In this document: positions 12,046 through 23,320 of the stretch, piece after piece
Layout of the letters: every line of letters begins with the position of its first letter
How positions within the stretch are numbered: position 1 is the first letter of the stretch
Source of the DNA: Raphanus sativus
Taxonomy: Eukaryota; Streptophyta; Magnoliopsida; Brassicales; Brassicaceae
Length of the DNA: 64,000 nucleotides
Assembly (NCBI RefSeq): GCF_000801105.2
Contig: NC_079516.1
Span: 46,604,908 to 46,668,907, forward strand
Direction of reading: 5' to 3'
The notes under the pieces: model-generated
Seen by the model: only the letters and a program-made list of their open reading frames with translations
Told to the model about the DNA's origin: nothing
Database searches by the model: none
Position numbers and translations under genes: made by a program

Positions 12046-12497
12046 AACATGTTAAAAATTGATGTGGTTGCATTTAATGTTTCATAAAATTTAACAAGTA
12101 AAATTAACATATGATTTAGAGTACGGCAAAATTTAAATAAAACTAAAGGATAATAAATTACTTTAAAAGTTAAGATGTCACTCAGTTGCTAGCTAAACAT
12201 AGTATTTGAGTAAATATTTTAACTTGGTTATGCGTTTTATCTCCGTAATACTCTTATAGCTTATGTTATCAACTAAATAAATCTGTTATTCACTCTTATC
12301 AAAACTATTGTTTATCTTTTTGATATAATTTACATTCAGTTTTATGTATGTAACTTTTAAGGTATTGAAAAACGAAGTACTGCAGTATTACAATGATAAA
12401 TTTTAAGGATAACGAGTGCATCATATTATATTTATAATTCTAGGTTGGTTTAATTTTAATAGCAATAAAATTTTGTAATTTCTTTTAGACATCCTTT

Positions 12498-12690
12498 TAT
12501 TTTTTGGTTGGCTATTATAATTAAAACTGGAATATACTCGAACTGGATAAATTAAATTCATATCCAATTTAATTCTTACAAATATCTGAATAAATCATAC
12601 AGTGCAATATTTTTTAGTTTAGAAAATTATCTAAATTTGAATAGATATAAAAAAAATCAAAGAAGATTTGAAAAGCATAAACTCGAATAT
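12498..12690 (+). repeat. Dispersed direct repeat, copy 2 (partner at 10970)
   Basis: This is the second copy of the family described at 10970-11165, sharing AAATATCTGAATAAATCATA and GATTTGAAAAGCATAAAC. It lies about 220 bases upstream of the presenilin start and so may be part of its promoter region. Confidence 0.6.
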
Positions 12691-12911
12691 CAAAACCTTA
12701 GTTCAAGATGGTGAATCCGAAAATATAAAAACTCCAAAATATCCGATTCGAAAACGGATAATCCCAAAGGCCCAAATGTACTCTATAAGTTTCATAACTT
12801 CATACTGCATTAAAAACGATGTCGTATTGTCTTGCGACTTGAGTAAGCTGAGCTCTCATTGGAATCTGAAAAATAAAGTCTCGTCCTTTGCTTCTTCTTC
12901 ATCGTCGAAAA

Positions 12912-14078
12912 ATGGATCGAAACCACCACCAAAGACCGAGAAGCAGCAGCAGCATCCTAGACTCACTCGGCGAAGAGCTCATCGGAATCCTCACCCCCGT
13001 CTCCATATGCATGTTCACCGTCGTCCTCCTCGTCTGCCTCCTAAACTCCGACCCATCCTCCTCCTCCTCCTTCTCCTCCATAGCCACCGCCGCCTACTCC
13101 GAAACCGACTCTGACTCCCCCTGGGACAAGCTCCTCGGCGCCCTCCTCAACTCCCTCGTCTTCGTCGCCGCCATCACCGCCGCGACCTTCCTCCTCGTCC
13201 TCCTCTTCTACCTCCGCTGCGTCGCCTTCCTCAAACTCTACATGGGCTTCTCCGCCTTCGTCGTCCTGGCCAACCTCGGCGGAGAGATCTCCGTCCTCCT
13301 CATCGATCGCTTCCGCCTCCCGATCGACGCCGTCACGTTCTCGATCCTTCTCTTCAACTTCTCCGTCGTCGGAGTCTTCGCCGTGTTCTTGTCGAGGTTC
13401 TCGATCTTGATCACTCAGGGGTACTTGGTCGTGATCGGCGTCCTCGTCGCTTACTTCTTCACGATGCTCCCCGAGTGGACCACTTGGGTGCTTCTCGTCG
13501 CGTTGGCGGTTTACGACCTCGCTGCTGTTCTGTTACCTGTCGGTCCGTTGCGTCTCCTCGTCGAGATGGCTATCTCCAGAGACGAGGATATACCCGCTCT
13601 GGTCTACGAGGCGAGGCCCGTGATTCGGAACAACAATTTGGTGCAGAGGAGAGTTTGGAGAGAACAGAGATCCAATCATAATGATGACGTGGAGAACAGT
13701 GAAGCGGTTACGGTCGTTAGATCAGAGATATCTGTACCGTTGATTGATGATAGTAGTAGTAGACCTGAGAGTTCGGAGACTTTTCTTGAAGGGATTGGGT
13801 TGGGGTCGTCCGGTGCGATCAAGTTGGGGCTTGGTGATTTCATCTTCTATAGTGTTTTGGTCGGAAGAGCTGCCATGTATGATTTGATGACGGTTTATGC
13901 TTGTTATTTGGCGATTATTGCCGGTTTAGGGGTTACGTTGATGCTATTGTCTGTGTATCAGAAGGCTTTGCCGGCTCTTCCCGTGTCGATCATGTTGGGT
14001 GTTGTGTTTTACTTTTTGGCGAGGCTGTTTTTGGAAGTTTTTGTTGTGCAGTGTTCTTCGAACCTTGTGATGTTTTAA
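12912..14078 (+). CDS. PS2: Presenilin-2, catalytic subunit of gamma-secretase-like complex
   Basis: This intronless gene encodes 388 residues (MDRNHHQRPRSSSSILDSLG). The ATG at 12912 is chosen because it begins family-like sequence; the frame is open 24 bases further up. Multiple hydrophobic segments span the chain. The two aspartyl-protease motifs are present: YD at residues 201-202 (AVYDLAAVLLPVGPL) and GLGD with Asp309 (LGLGDFIFYSVLVGR). The PAL motif is at residues 354-356 (ALPALPVSIMLG). A long hydrophilic loop (about 230-300) rich in Arg, Asn and Ser separates the two catalytic halves, as in the family. Presenilins are multi-pass membrane aspartyl proteases of the ER/Golgi and endomembranes. 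Two plant paralogues are known, and this matches At2g29900 by sequence and by position next to VLN1. The first 500 bases are strongly C-rich at third codon positions compared with the AT-rich flanks. Confidence 0.94.
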   Translation: MDRNHHQRPRSSSSILDSLGEELIGILTPVSICMFTVVLLVCLLNSDPSSSSSFSSIATAAYSETDSDSPWDKLLGALLNSLVFVAAITAATFLLVLLFYLRCVAFLKLYMGFSAFVVLANLGGEISVLLIDRFRLPIDAVTFSILLFNFSVVGVFAVFLSRFSILITQGYLVVIGVLVAYFFTMLPEWTTWVLLVALAVYDLAAVLLPVGPLRLLVEMAISRDEDIPALVYEARPVIRNNNLVQRRVWREQRSNHNDDVENSEAVTVVRSEISVPLIDDSSSRPESSETFLEGIGLGSSGAIKLGLGDFIFYSVLVGRAAMYDLMTVYACYLAIIAGLGVTLMLLSVYQKALPALPVSIMLGVVFYFLARLFLEVFVVQCSSNLVMF

Positions 14079-14652
14079 AGAGTATTGAAAGTGAAAAGGG
14101 TGCTTTTGATGTTAGCTTTTGTATAACTGTTTCATTTGGTTTGTCAAATGGTTGTGTTGGTCTTAGATCATTGAGTAGCCAATACACGTTTGTCTAAAAC
14201 TACTGCCCTACATTTAGCAAAGTTACTGCCCTACAAACACTTTGAATCAAGTGCGGCACTGTATCATATCCATGATGCCTACCAATAACTGTAAAACTAA
14301 TGGAAGCAGAAACAAAAAAAACACACACACAGAAGGAATCTCAAGGTTATCAAGATGCAGTGTAGCTTATGTAAACCTTAAACAACGTCAAGTATCTAAT
14401 CTATCATCAATCATCTTTCTAAAAATCATCAAAGATCTGCTTTCGCTATAGTTTTTTCCACTAGAATCTTTGACTTGAAATCATGAAGTATATTGTCTAC
14501 AAATGCATTGTCTTTGGAGACATACTCGTAACTTATTCTCAAAACTAAATAAATAGTAAAGCATGAGATCTTGATTATCCTAGTAGAAAAGGTAGAGTTT
14601 CTCTTCTAAAAGATCAGTAAGCATGCTAATGATTTGGTTCTTAAGAGGGACA
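14079..14652. other. Intergenic between convergent presenilin and F-box genes
   Basis: The 574 bases hold the two 3' UTRs. I see no gene or repeat. Confidence 0.6.
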
Positions 14653-16417
14653 TCAAATGAAATGGATTTGACAATTTGACGAAGCTCTGGGAAGCTTAGT
14701 AAGAGCATTGGTGATTCTCTGGTAGTTACTGTTATCATTGTTGTCTTCTCGGTGATTCTCAGCTACAAGACCAACCTTGACAGTTTCAAGACATTTCAAA
14801 TTTCCCAAGAAATGCCTCATCTGTTTCCGCTCTCTACGAGTTCCACCATACCCGGAAATGTTCAGCACCTTCACTTGACATGTCGATAAACAACATACTT
14901 CCTCCTGCTCCTGCCCCTCCTCCATCTTCTTCTTTTTCTTAGCTATGCAAACACAGGCGTCCCCGCATTTATCTGTTACTTGGTGCACAAGACCCTAAAA
15001 AGCAAAAACTCAGTTATAAACAACAATCTAGCAATACAATCTAGTCTGTGTATTTAATTTTTAACCTTGATGACTAAAGTTTCCAGGTTGGGAGAGTTGT
15101 TGAGAAGAAGTGGCACCACTTGCCATCCTCTTTCTCTGTCACTCTCAAAAGACAAAGTAAGGAGATTGTGAAACACCGGCATTGATTTACAGTAAATGTG
15201 AAACACCTTAGATCACAGAACCAAGATCACAAAACCAAAACCAAACATTAGATCTGAAACCAATCAATAAAAAAAAAGAAGAAGAAGAAGCAAAGCTGAC
15301 CGACCTCAAGAAAATAGGGAGACAAGTGAAGAGTTTTAACGTTGCTTATCCCTACAACCAGATTTGCAACATCAGGCAAACCATCTTCTCCTTCACCATC
15401 ACTGTCATCATCAGCATCATCATTATCATATATATCATCATCATCATCATCATAATGAACCTCTGCATTATGCTCCACACCAAAACAATTGTCATCTTCA
15501 TCATAAACATCCTCATCCCAACCACCGTCACTAGAATCATCAACACCATCCTCCTCCTCCTCCGCAGCTAAAACTCTCTCCTGCCTAAGATCCAGTCTAG
15601 CTTCCACAAGCGAGGTGAAATCAACATGGTAATGCCCGGCGACGTAACCAGAATAGTCAAAGTACACAAGACTCGGCGTCTGAAACACCTCGCTAGCGGG
15701 AGGGTCCCAGTAATTAAGAGAAGCGTAAGAGATGGTCAGTCTCTTAACAGAAGGACTCGACACGGCGACGGACTGATTCGCCACCACCCAGCTACACTCC
15801 GCTGGAGAAGCGTAGCGTATGAGCAACTCCTCGAGCACAGGGCAGCCGGTTATGAGATGTTCGTACACCTCACAAGGCTCAAACCCAACCGAGACGAGAG
15901 AGAGCGTTTTGAGGTTGGGGAAAAACACGCCGCCGTTAGGAGGAAGACCGGAGATGAAAAAACCGTTTGATAACGTGAGCTTGACCAGCGTGCTGCTCGT
16001 GAAGGACTCTGTTTTTATACCGTGCAGACACGCGCTCTCCAAGTGAAGCTCCGAGAACCGCTCGAGGGCGGTGCGGATCCACGCGTCCACTCTGGCTGTG
16101 TCGTGTCTGTGTTGGCAGTTGAGGGAGAATCTTTTGATGATCGAGGAGTTGGTTAAGAGAGCGAGTGTTGTGTCCACGAAAGCAGAGAAGCCGCGGGGAT
16201 CACCGATTGCGTCGTTTAAATAGAGGTTGTCTACGAGGGAGAGAAGATTCCTCCACCGTTTGGACAGAACTGATGTGGAAGCAGCGAGTCTTGTCGGAAG
16301 CAGAGAGAGGATTTTACCGAGAACCTCGTCTGGGAGAGTGCTGATGGAATCTCTAGAAGTCGTAGAGACTCTTTGGGCAGACATGGGATTAGGGTTTGTA
16401 GTTGAAAACCTATCCAA
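14653..16417 (-). CDS. F-box/LRR (RNI-like) protein with acidic low-complexity insert
   Basis: Three exons on the minus strand, 16417-15305, 15206-15066 and 14994-14653, splice in frame (371 + 47 + 113 codons before the stop). A second in-frame Met at 16384 ([13 protein letters not shown]) may be the true start; it resembles Arabidopsis relatives near At2g29910-29930. The F-box is at about residues 25-65 ([18 protein letters not shown] then [14 protein letters not shown]). Leucine-rich repeats follow ([45 protein letters not shown]). Exons 2-3 carry the usual C-terminal LRR/FBD-like part ([42 protein letters not shown]). F-box proteins recruit substrates to SCF ubiquitin ligases; the target is unknown. 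Oddity: about 65 residues of almost pure Asp/Glu, encoded by GAT/GAC repeats (15360-15560), lie between LRRs where relatives have a short link. Confidence 0.85.
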
Positions 16418-17170
16418 TGAAAAACTCGATTAAGGTCACAAGTTCGGATATATTATGTGTCTCAGTCCCACCAATTCAGACAAAGGAAAGGGATCACGTG
16501 ATGTTTGTCAGAGTCTATAAATGTATATAGGTGAACTTACGATTTGAAAGGAAACTAGAAGACGAGGGTTGTTACAGAGACGATGAAAGACGAAGCAGCT
16601 TGTTTTGCTTTGGTTGACAAGAAGAGAATCGACGAGGGTTTTCAACTTTCAACAGAGAGCGAGCTCAAACGCAGCGTTTTGGGTTGGTCTAATAATATCT
16701 GCTTGTCGAATTTTTTTTTTTCTTTTGTCAATTTTTTTATTTTTTCTTGATAACTCAAATTATTTGACTGACTGAAGTCTAATCAACTAAGTACACTCGC
16801 AACTAAAATATAAAATCAACTAAATTTTTTTAAACAAACTAAAATATTTGAGTAAAAGGATGAAATTTTTATTAGAAAAATAGTTAGTAGTTCGAAGAAT
16901 GAAGAATGAAGATTTTTAGTGAAGCACAACTATTTAAAAAGTAGACTTAATATTTAGAAATTTTCATTTATAACATTATTTTCAAAAAAAAGTTTATTCA
17001 GATGCAAAGTATAGAGGAGATAGTGTTTTAGATCTTTTCTTGAATGCTTTGTTTTATAATTAAAATTATATACTTAATTCCTAGAAAAAGAATATATCTA
17101 TGGAGCATGAATAGTATCTATAGGGACATATTTATTGACTATTTTCATAAAGTTTTTATTTATAAGGAAT
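16418..17170. other. Upstream region of the F-box gene, then AT-rich DNA
   Basis: A G-box core, CACGTG, is at 16495-16500 and a possible TATA-like stretch lies at 16515-16530 (minus strand TATATACATTTATAG). Both are upstream of the F-box gene and could be part of its promoter. Further right the sequence is AT-rich without genes. Confidence 0.4.
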
Positions 17171-17815
17171 TGACAATTAGAATGCATGATCAAAAATTTG
17201 TCATATATTTATGTGGAGAACTAAATTGAATTATCGATTAAATACATTTTTCTTATGAAAAATTTTCAAAAATGTAACATAGTAAAATATTAATTGGAAC
17301 TTCCATTTTTTTGTAAACAATTACAAACATTAATGAGTATAATTAAACTAAATCAAATTAATTTAATATATTAAAGATTGGATTACATTATTGTCATTCC
17401 AAATTATTACCATCCAAAGCAAATTTTTTAATAAACTGATTTCAAATATATTTGTTCAAATAGTTCTATCATATATTGCTTTTCAAGCATGAAAAATGGG
17501 GCAATTGGAATGCATGATTCAAAAATTGTTATATAGTTTTGTGGAGAACTAAATTGAATTATCGATTAAATACATTTTTTTATCAGGGGAACTTTCAAAA
17601 ATGTAACATAGTAAAATAATAATTGTAATTTCCAATAATTTGTAAGCATTTACAAAGATTAATGAGTATAATTAAAATAAACCATCTAATATATTAACGA
17701 TTGGATTCTATTATTCTTAATCCAAATTGTTACCATCCAAAGCAAAAAAAAACATTTTTAATAAACTGATTTAAATTTATTAATTCAAATAGTATATAAT
17801 AGATTGTTTTGTCAA
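17171..17815 (+). repeat. Two-copy tandem repeat, period about 328 bases
   Basis: A unit starting near 17171 (CAATTAGAATGCATGAT, then TGTGGAGAACTAAATTGAAT and TATCGATTAAATACATTTT) is repeated from about 17500 (CAATTGGAATGCATGATTC and the same blocks). Both units end in the same ATTACCATCCAAAGCAAA and AATAAACTGATTT sequence. It is non-coding. Confidence 0.75.
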
Positions 17816-18383
17816 AGGAAAAACGCGAAAATAATATACCCCACCAAATCACCAATTAAATCGTAAAATTGGATCTCGAAAGCAACCTCTTAATGATCGC
17901 CTTACAACAAATCTATGCAGCACTTTACAAACTAATGATAAAGCTAAATCAGATACTCTTCCGGTTATCCAGCTCAAACTTTTTTTAGGAACTTCTCTGC
18001 AAATTATGTGAGTTGTGCTTCTATCTTCTCATAGTTTTTTTTCTTGGAGAGTGTAACATTTGTTGATATTTAGAGGGAGATTCTTCAATCTGATTGGACT
18101 GTTCTCAACAACGAAATCATTATCAATAGACATAACCAAAAAAAATCACCTTTCTTTCTTTCCAATAAAACAATTAGCATAGCACCACCAAAACCAAATT
18201 AGCTATTTGTTAAATAATTGCAAAAGTAAAAAAACAAAAAGAAGGAGAATTTCAGTTCCTTGAGATTGATATAAATGATTTTCCACTGAGTGTTTGAATA
18301 TTAATAGAATTATGGATGAAACCGTCATTTTCCAAAATTTGGTATGTGATATCTACTTCCAACAACATTGAAACACACGAGTT

Positions 18384-18765
18384 AAAGATAAGAAAGTTAT
18401 TTACACGTTTGAACAATTGTTGTGCAGTTTCTTTATTTTTTTTTATGAAAATAAGTGCAGTTTCTTTTTGCTAAAAACATTTTTGCAATGATAAAAAATA
18501 AATTGTCGTCTCTATACTAAAGAAGCCAACTCGTACTTCATATATTTGAAAAATATATAGCAAATGTATAGTTTAAAACTTTATATATTGAAAATTGTTG
18601 ATTTTTTTCTGTGGTTTTCTTTCACTAACTATTTGATAAAATTGGATTCAAACTTGACTTATGAAAGCACATGTTAATTATGAAAACTACAATAAGTCAC
18701 AACGGCCAAAGATATTAATTGATAGAATTGGCATAATCTTACTATATGTTTATGCTTAGAAAACT
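18384..18765 (+). repeat. Dispersed direct repeat, copy 2 (partner at 11677-12045)
   Basis: See copy 1. This copy has a short insertion (GCACATGTTAATTATGAAAA near 18667) relative to the first and similar AT-rich flanks. No coding capacity is seen. Confidence 0.75.
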
Positions 18766-19431
18766 TGCTAACGTCAAATGCAACAATATAACAATAGTAA
18801 TTAAAAGATAAGCTATCTTTCAATCTTTGTATGCTTTTCTTTGTTGTAGATATTTTCAGTTTACCGTAAAATGCTGAAAAGTTATAATACACATGGCAGA
18901 ATTGGTAACCATAATAGAAACAAAAGTAACGGATATGAAAAGAATGAGTAAAAAGTGTTAAAGAAATGGTAAATATTTTAAAGAATGTTAAGAAATGCAG
19001 TGTTCTTATTCATTTCCTTATTATTCAAAGCTATTGTATGCATAGCACAGACAAAAGAACTAGTGTGACAAAAAGAAAACCAAACTACCAATATCGTGAA
19101 AGTACATTTAAAGAAAGTTGCTAGTTTCTAGTTGATGTTTTAGTAAATCGGAGTTGTGTTTGTAGACAAAAGTAAAAAAAAAAAGGTTGTGTTTAGTAAC
19201 AGTAAGTATATAACTTAAAAACCTACTTCTCTTCATGAAGAAGAAGAAAAACAAATCTCACAGAGAAAAACATACGCAGAAGTCACAAAATCTATTTAGA
19301 AAATGATTTATTTAAAAAAAGCTCTGAAACTGAAGTGCTTTTGTTCGGTTGGATAGCATTCGAGTGTGTTTAAAATACAGAACAACTTAAAAACCCCACA
19401 ATCCTCTTCATGAAGAAGAAGTGCTTAGGGT
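18766..19431. other. Intergenic, 3' flank of CYP19-4
   Basis: No gene was found. The short motif CTCTTCATGAAGAAGAAG occurs twice (about 19229 and 19405), close to the cyclophilin 3' end. This suggests a small local duplication in its 3' UTR. Confidence 0.45.
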
Positions 19432-20648
19432 TTAGAGAGGAAGCTCTCCACTGTCAGCAATAACAACTTTGCTCTTAGGAGTTCCACTTTGCTTCCCCTC
19501 AGCTTCAATCTTGTAGACAACATCCATTCCTTGTACCACTTTCCCAAACACCACATGCCTTCCATCTAACCAGCTAGTTGTCACCGTCGTGATGAAAAAC
19601 TGCGAACCGTTTGTGTCCTCTCCAGAGTTTGCCATCGAAAGAAAACCTGTTTTTCCCATTCACATTTTTTAAACCATCATCAGTTAATTATGACACACAC
19701 CTGCTAAACTTGGGTTGAGGCAAGTAAATAACAATAACCTGGTCCGGTATGCTTGAGCTTGAAGTTCTCATCAGCAAACTTCTGACCATAGATGGATTCT
19801 CCACCCATACCGTTCCCGTGCGTGAAGTCACCTCCCTGGATCATAAAACTAGGAATGATTCTATGGAACTTGCTCCCCTTGTAGTGTAGAGGTTTCCCGC
19901 TCTTCCCAACACCTTTCTCCCCTGTATACATCCAAGACCATGAACAACATGCAACTCCGCATTAGGGAATAACATTCCCAAGTATATGATCACAAATCAT
20001 ATCATTATACTCCCAAACAAGTCTCCACCAAAACAACGGGACGCTCTTTGTCAGACTTGTAATAAAAAAGAATATAATCAGCAGCAGTAGCTTACCAGTG
20101 CAAAGAGCTCTGAAGTTTTCTGCAACAAGGGAAACCACACACTCATTGGTTACTCTCTTGGATTAAAAATACTAATGCAATAATGGTCTCAAGTGATGAT
20201 CTATATACCTGCAGTTTTGGGAACTGTCTTGCCGAATAGGCCAATAACAACTCGACCTGCAACATAACAGTAATCAGAGAATCAAACATCTAAGGAAACC
20301 ACGCATCTAAGTAAACTTTAAAGAACATATTCATACCAGCTTCTTTGCCATCAATCTCAACATCGAAGTAAACTTTGTGAGTGATCTCCTTCGGATCTTC
20401 CTTTGCCTAATAACAACAAAGGATGCGTTTGATTAGTTTCAACTAGCGCAATACATCAACTGAAAAACTATACTAGTTACGATCTGATGAAAGCAGTAGC
20501 TGTGGATCTGGATCATAGTGGTTTAGATTCAATGTCGCGAAACGTTGACTAGATCCAGAATCGGGAGGATAGGACTAGTTACCTGGACTAAAGCCAGAGC
20601 AGCGAAAATGAATAGAGTGAGGAAGAGAATGGAGGTAGATCTCGCCAT
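19432..20648 (-). CDS. CYP19-4: Secretory-pathway cyclophilin, peptidyl-prolyl isomerase
   Basis: Six minus-strand exons, 20648-20583, 20406-20337, 20256-20209, 20119-20096, 19921-19739 and 19646-19432, join in frame. They give 201 residues, the same length as Arabidopsis CYP19-4/ROC CYP5 (At2g29960) as I recall it. The N-terminus [20 protein letters not shown] is a signal peptide and is followed by a charged [20 protein letters not shown]. The cyclophilin core is complete: the catalytic Arg is in [20 protein letters not shown], the plant-type [10 protein letters not shown] insert is present, and the ligand-pocket motifs [18 protein letters not shown] and [12 protein letters not shown] follow. 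It catalyses cis-trans isomerisation of prolyl bonds in the ER/secretory system. The Arabidopsis homologue is reported to bind the GNOM N-terminus. Exon 4 is only 24 bases. The gene is intact. Confidence 0.95.
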
Positions 20649-22619
20649 CTTCGTGATCGCTTCTTCTCAATCGAAACACAGTGTGAGAAACAGTAGCAGA
20701 TTACAGGAAGGATTAAGGAAGAATGAATGCTTCTGTTTGATGGGCCCGGTTGATGAGATGCTAACATACGCTGGAGTTTTGTTGGGCTTCGAATGGGTTT
20801 ACAATTATTATGGCCTTATCAATATAACGTAAACGTTTGTATACCAACTGAGATCACAAACCAACTCTACATATATGAACATAGATTTCTAATTGTTTTA
20901 AACTGAAGTTGTTAACAAATTGTCTGTGTTTCAAACAAAAGTGTTTCAAAAGAAAAAAATTTGTTTATGCCTTAAAATTCTCAGGATGGGTCTTGGTGCT
21001 GGTGCTGGTGGCCTGGTGCGTATTACCCATTATTTCTCATATCTCAAGGCCAAGGTGAAGAGCTTGGATATGTCCAAGGCACTCTCATATTTTAAGAGCG
21101 AAGGTCTTTTGACGGTCCAATCATATTCCCTTTGTTAGCTGTTGTACTAGGAATGTGAGCTTTTTTTGCTGAGGTGTGGTTACTTGACGTATATATCGTT
21201 CTTTTTTTGGTCAATACGTACATATTGTTTATATAAAGAAATTTTATAAAGTTGCTTTCGATATCTTTTACTAAAAAATGTTAAAACAAGCGTGAAATTA
21301 AAACAAACGAGTTATATATGAAATGTAGATCAATGCATTTATCTCGTTCTGAAATCAAACATAGCAATGTTTCTTCTTTATCAATCAGCTGTACCAATTA
21401 TAAGTAATTCAATTTAAAATGCATTATCGCAAATCTTATATTTGTAGTGTTACCTAATGTTTGTTCATAGCCGTGTGTGTCACACTTCACATGTAATGTC
21501 AGAAGATAGGATCTGTTTTCAATTCTACTATCATATGCTACCGTGCAACCACTAATAATTTGATTAACCAGTAGTACAAGATGCATCTACATGACATCTT
21601 ACTTAATGTGTGTTGTTCGTTTCTTTTTGGTTCAGTGACTGGGGACTTCCCTTCCTCTCAGCCGCCTCTAACACAGCTTGTTGTATTTGAACTATAATAC
21701 TTAAACGATCGTTTTATGTTGTCGAAAAGAAACGATGGTTTTATCATATGTTTTTCAAATTCACAAAACATAATTGTTCGGTTTCCAATTTCTTAAAGTT
21801 ATCGATTTTGACTCGTCACCAGAAAGACACACCAAAAAGATAGGTCACCAGAATTGACCGATTAACACAACATTGTCGTGGTGGTGTCAGTAAGACGACA
21901 GCACACCACTCAAAAGTTCCGAGTCTCTCTCTACTAAACATAATAATTGTTCGTCATTCCCATTTTTATTAAATCAGTAATCGTGTCAAAACAACATGTG
22001 TTTTGGAGTTTTTGCAAATTTCTTACAAATACATTTTTGATCCATATACTTTGAAACATTTGCCTTTCATCCGCAATCGTTGGAGCCTTCCCACTCAAGT
22101 ACTCGTAGAAAAGGAGTCATTACATTTGTTGTAAAGTAGCCTTATTATAAAAGATAAAACATCCTCCGTTATCTTTTGACATTTGAAAAAGTAGTTGTAA
22201 TCCTTTATAAAGACAAATAATTTTCCATTTCCTTTTAATCTAAAAGCTCCAAACCTCTATTCATATATTTTTGAGAACTATAAACAACAATTAAATTTTT
22301 AATTCCAACAAAGTTCGAATTTTCTTCTAGATGCTTATATTTTCAGTTTACATGACTAATGGGTTCAACCATGGAATCACCAACCCAGCTCCGCAATCAA
22401 ACACCACATTGGTGAATTTTTCATTCTTTTTCTCCCTGAACAGTACTTCCATTAAAATTTCAACCAGTAATTTACAACAAGAACATCAACATCAACCCGA
22501 GCTGCCCAAAAGATTGAGAAACTAAACATGCGGATAAACATCATATCCCCTAAAACTAAAGCCCTATAGTAAGAGACCGAGGAAACAAAGAAAATTTGCA
22601 AATTAGCCAAGTAAAAGGC
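20649..22619. other. Intergenic region upstream of CYP19-4
   Basis: The first 100 bases carry the CYP19-4 leader. The frame near 20986 (MGLGAGAGGLVRITHYF) has no recognisable family and lies in unique AT-rich sequence. Nothing else is supportable. Confidence 0.5.
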
Positions 22620-23320
22620 CACATTTAGGTCCCAACCTTATTGTCCGAAATCCGAATTCGATCTAATATCTGCTACGGATTCGATCTAAAAATATGATAT
22701 CCCGAATGCCCAAATCTGGATCCAAATAATAAAATCTTGGATCAATCACAACCGAATCTGGATCCAAATATCTTTAACATATATTAAATTTTTAAATTCT
22801 ATTAATAATTTTATTACTCATTATGTATCATTTTAAGTGAATTTTAAGGTTTTTCACAAATATTAAAAAAATGCAAAATTTTATGTAATTTATCTTGGTT
22901 ATATAAAAATAGTATTAAATAAAACTAGCTTAATCAATGAAAAAGATACACTAGTTTGTAATTGGTTAAAAAATTTAAGTGACAATAAATTTTGTCTAGA
23001 AAAGTGAGAATATCATTTATTTTGAAACAAAATCGAAATCCTTAAAAACTATTTTAAATGATACAGAAGGAGTAATATTTATACATAAAATTAGTTTTAT
23101 AATATTATATTTTAATTTTTATAATATTATGAGCATATATATATATATATAATCTTGCATAAATATTTTTTAGAAATTTTAATATTTCAAAAATATATTT
23201 TTATTTTTTAATTATTTTTATGAATCTGGATCCGGATGTGCGGATCCAAATACTAAATCTACGGATTCGACAGATTTATATACCTAATTTTCTTGGATAT
23301 CTGAATCCATCCCACATGCA
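22620..23320. repeat. Probable non-autonomous repeat with GGATCC/GGATTCG-rich ends
   Basis: Both ends of this block are rich in words such as CGGATTCGA, TGGATCCAAAT and GGATCCGGAT, with an AT-rich centre. The left part (CCGAAATCCGAATTCGATC) is partly the reverse complement of words at the right (GATCCAAATACT, GGATTCGACAG, TGGATATCTGAATCC). This is typical of degenerate Brassicaceae MITE-like repeats. Exact ends and target duplication were not found. Confidence 0.35.

Noticed and set aside
15248..15304. Read-through of the F-box exon 1 frame into [11 protein letters not shown]
   Set aside because: The Phe run is intron polypyrimidine sequence. Splicing at 15304 (CTTGAG|GTCGGT) to 15206 continues the family sequence in frame.
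20986..21138. Frame MGLGAGAGGLVRITHYF as a gene
   Set aside because: Short, no recognisable family, no exon context, and surrounded by AT-rich intergenic DNA.
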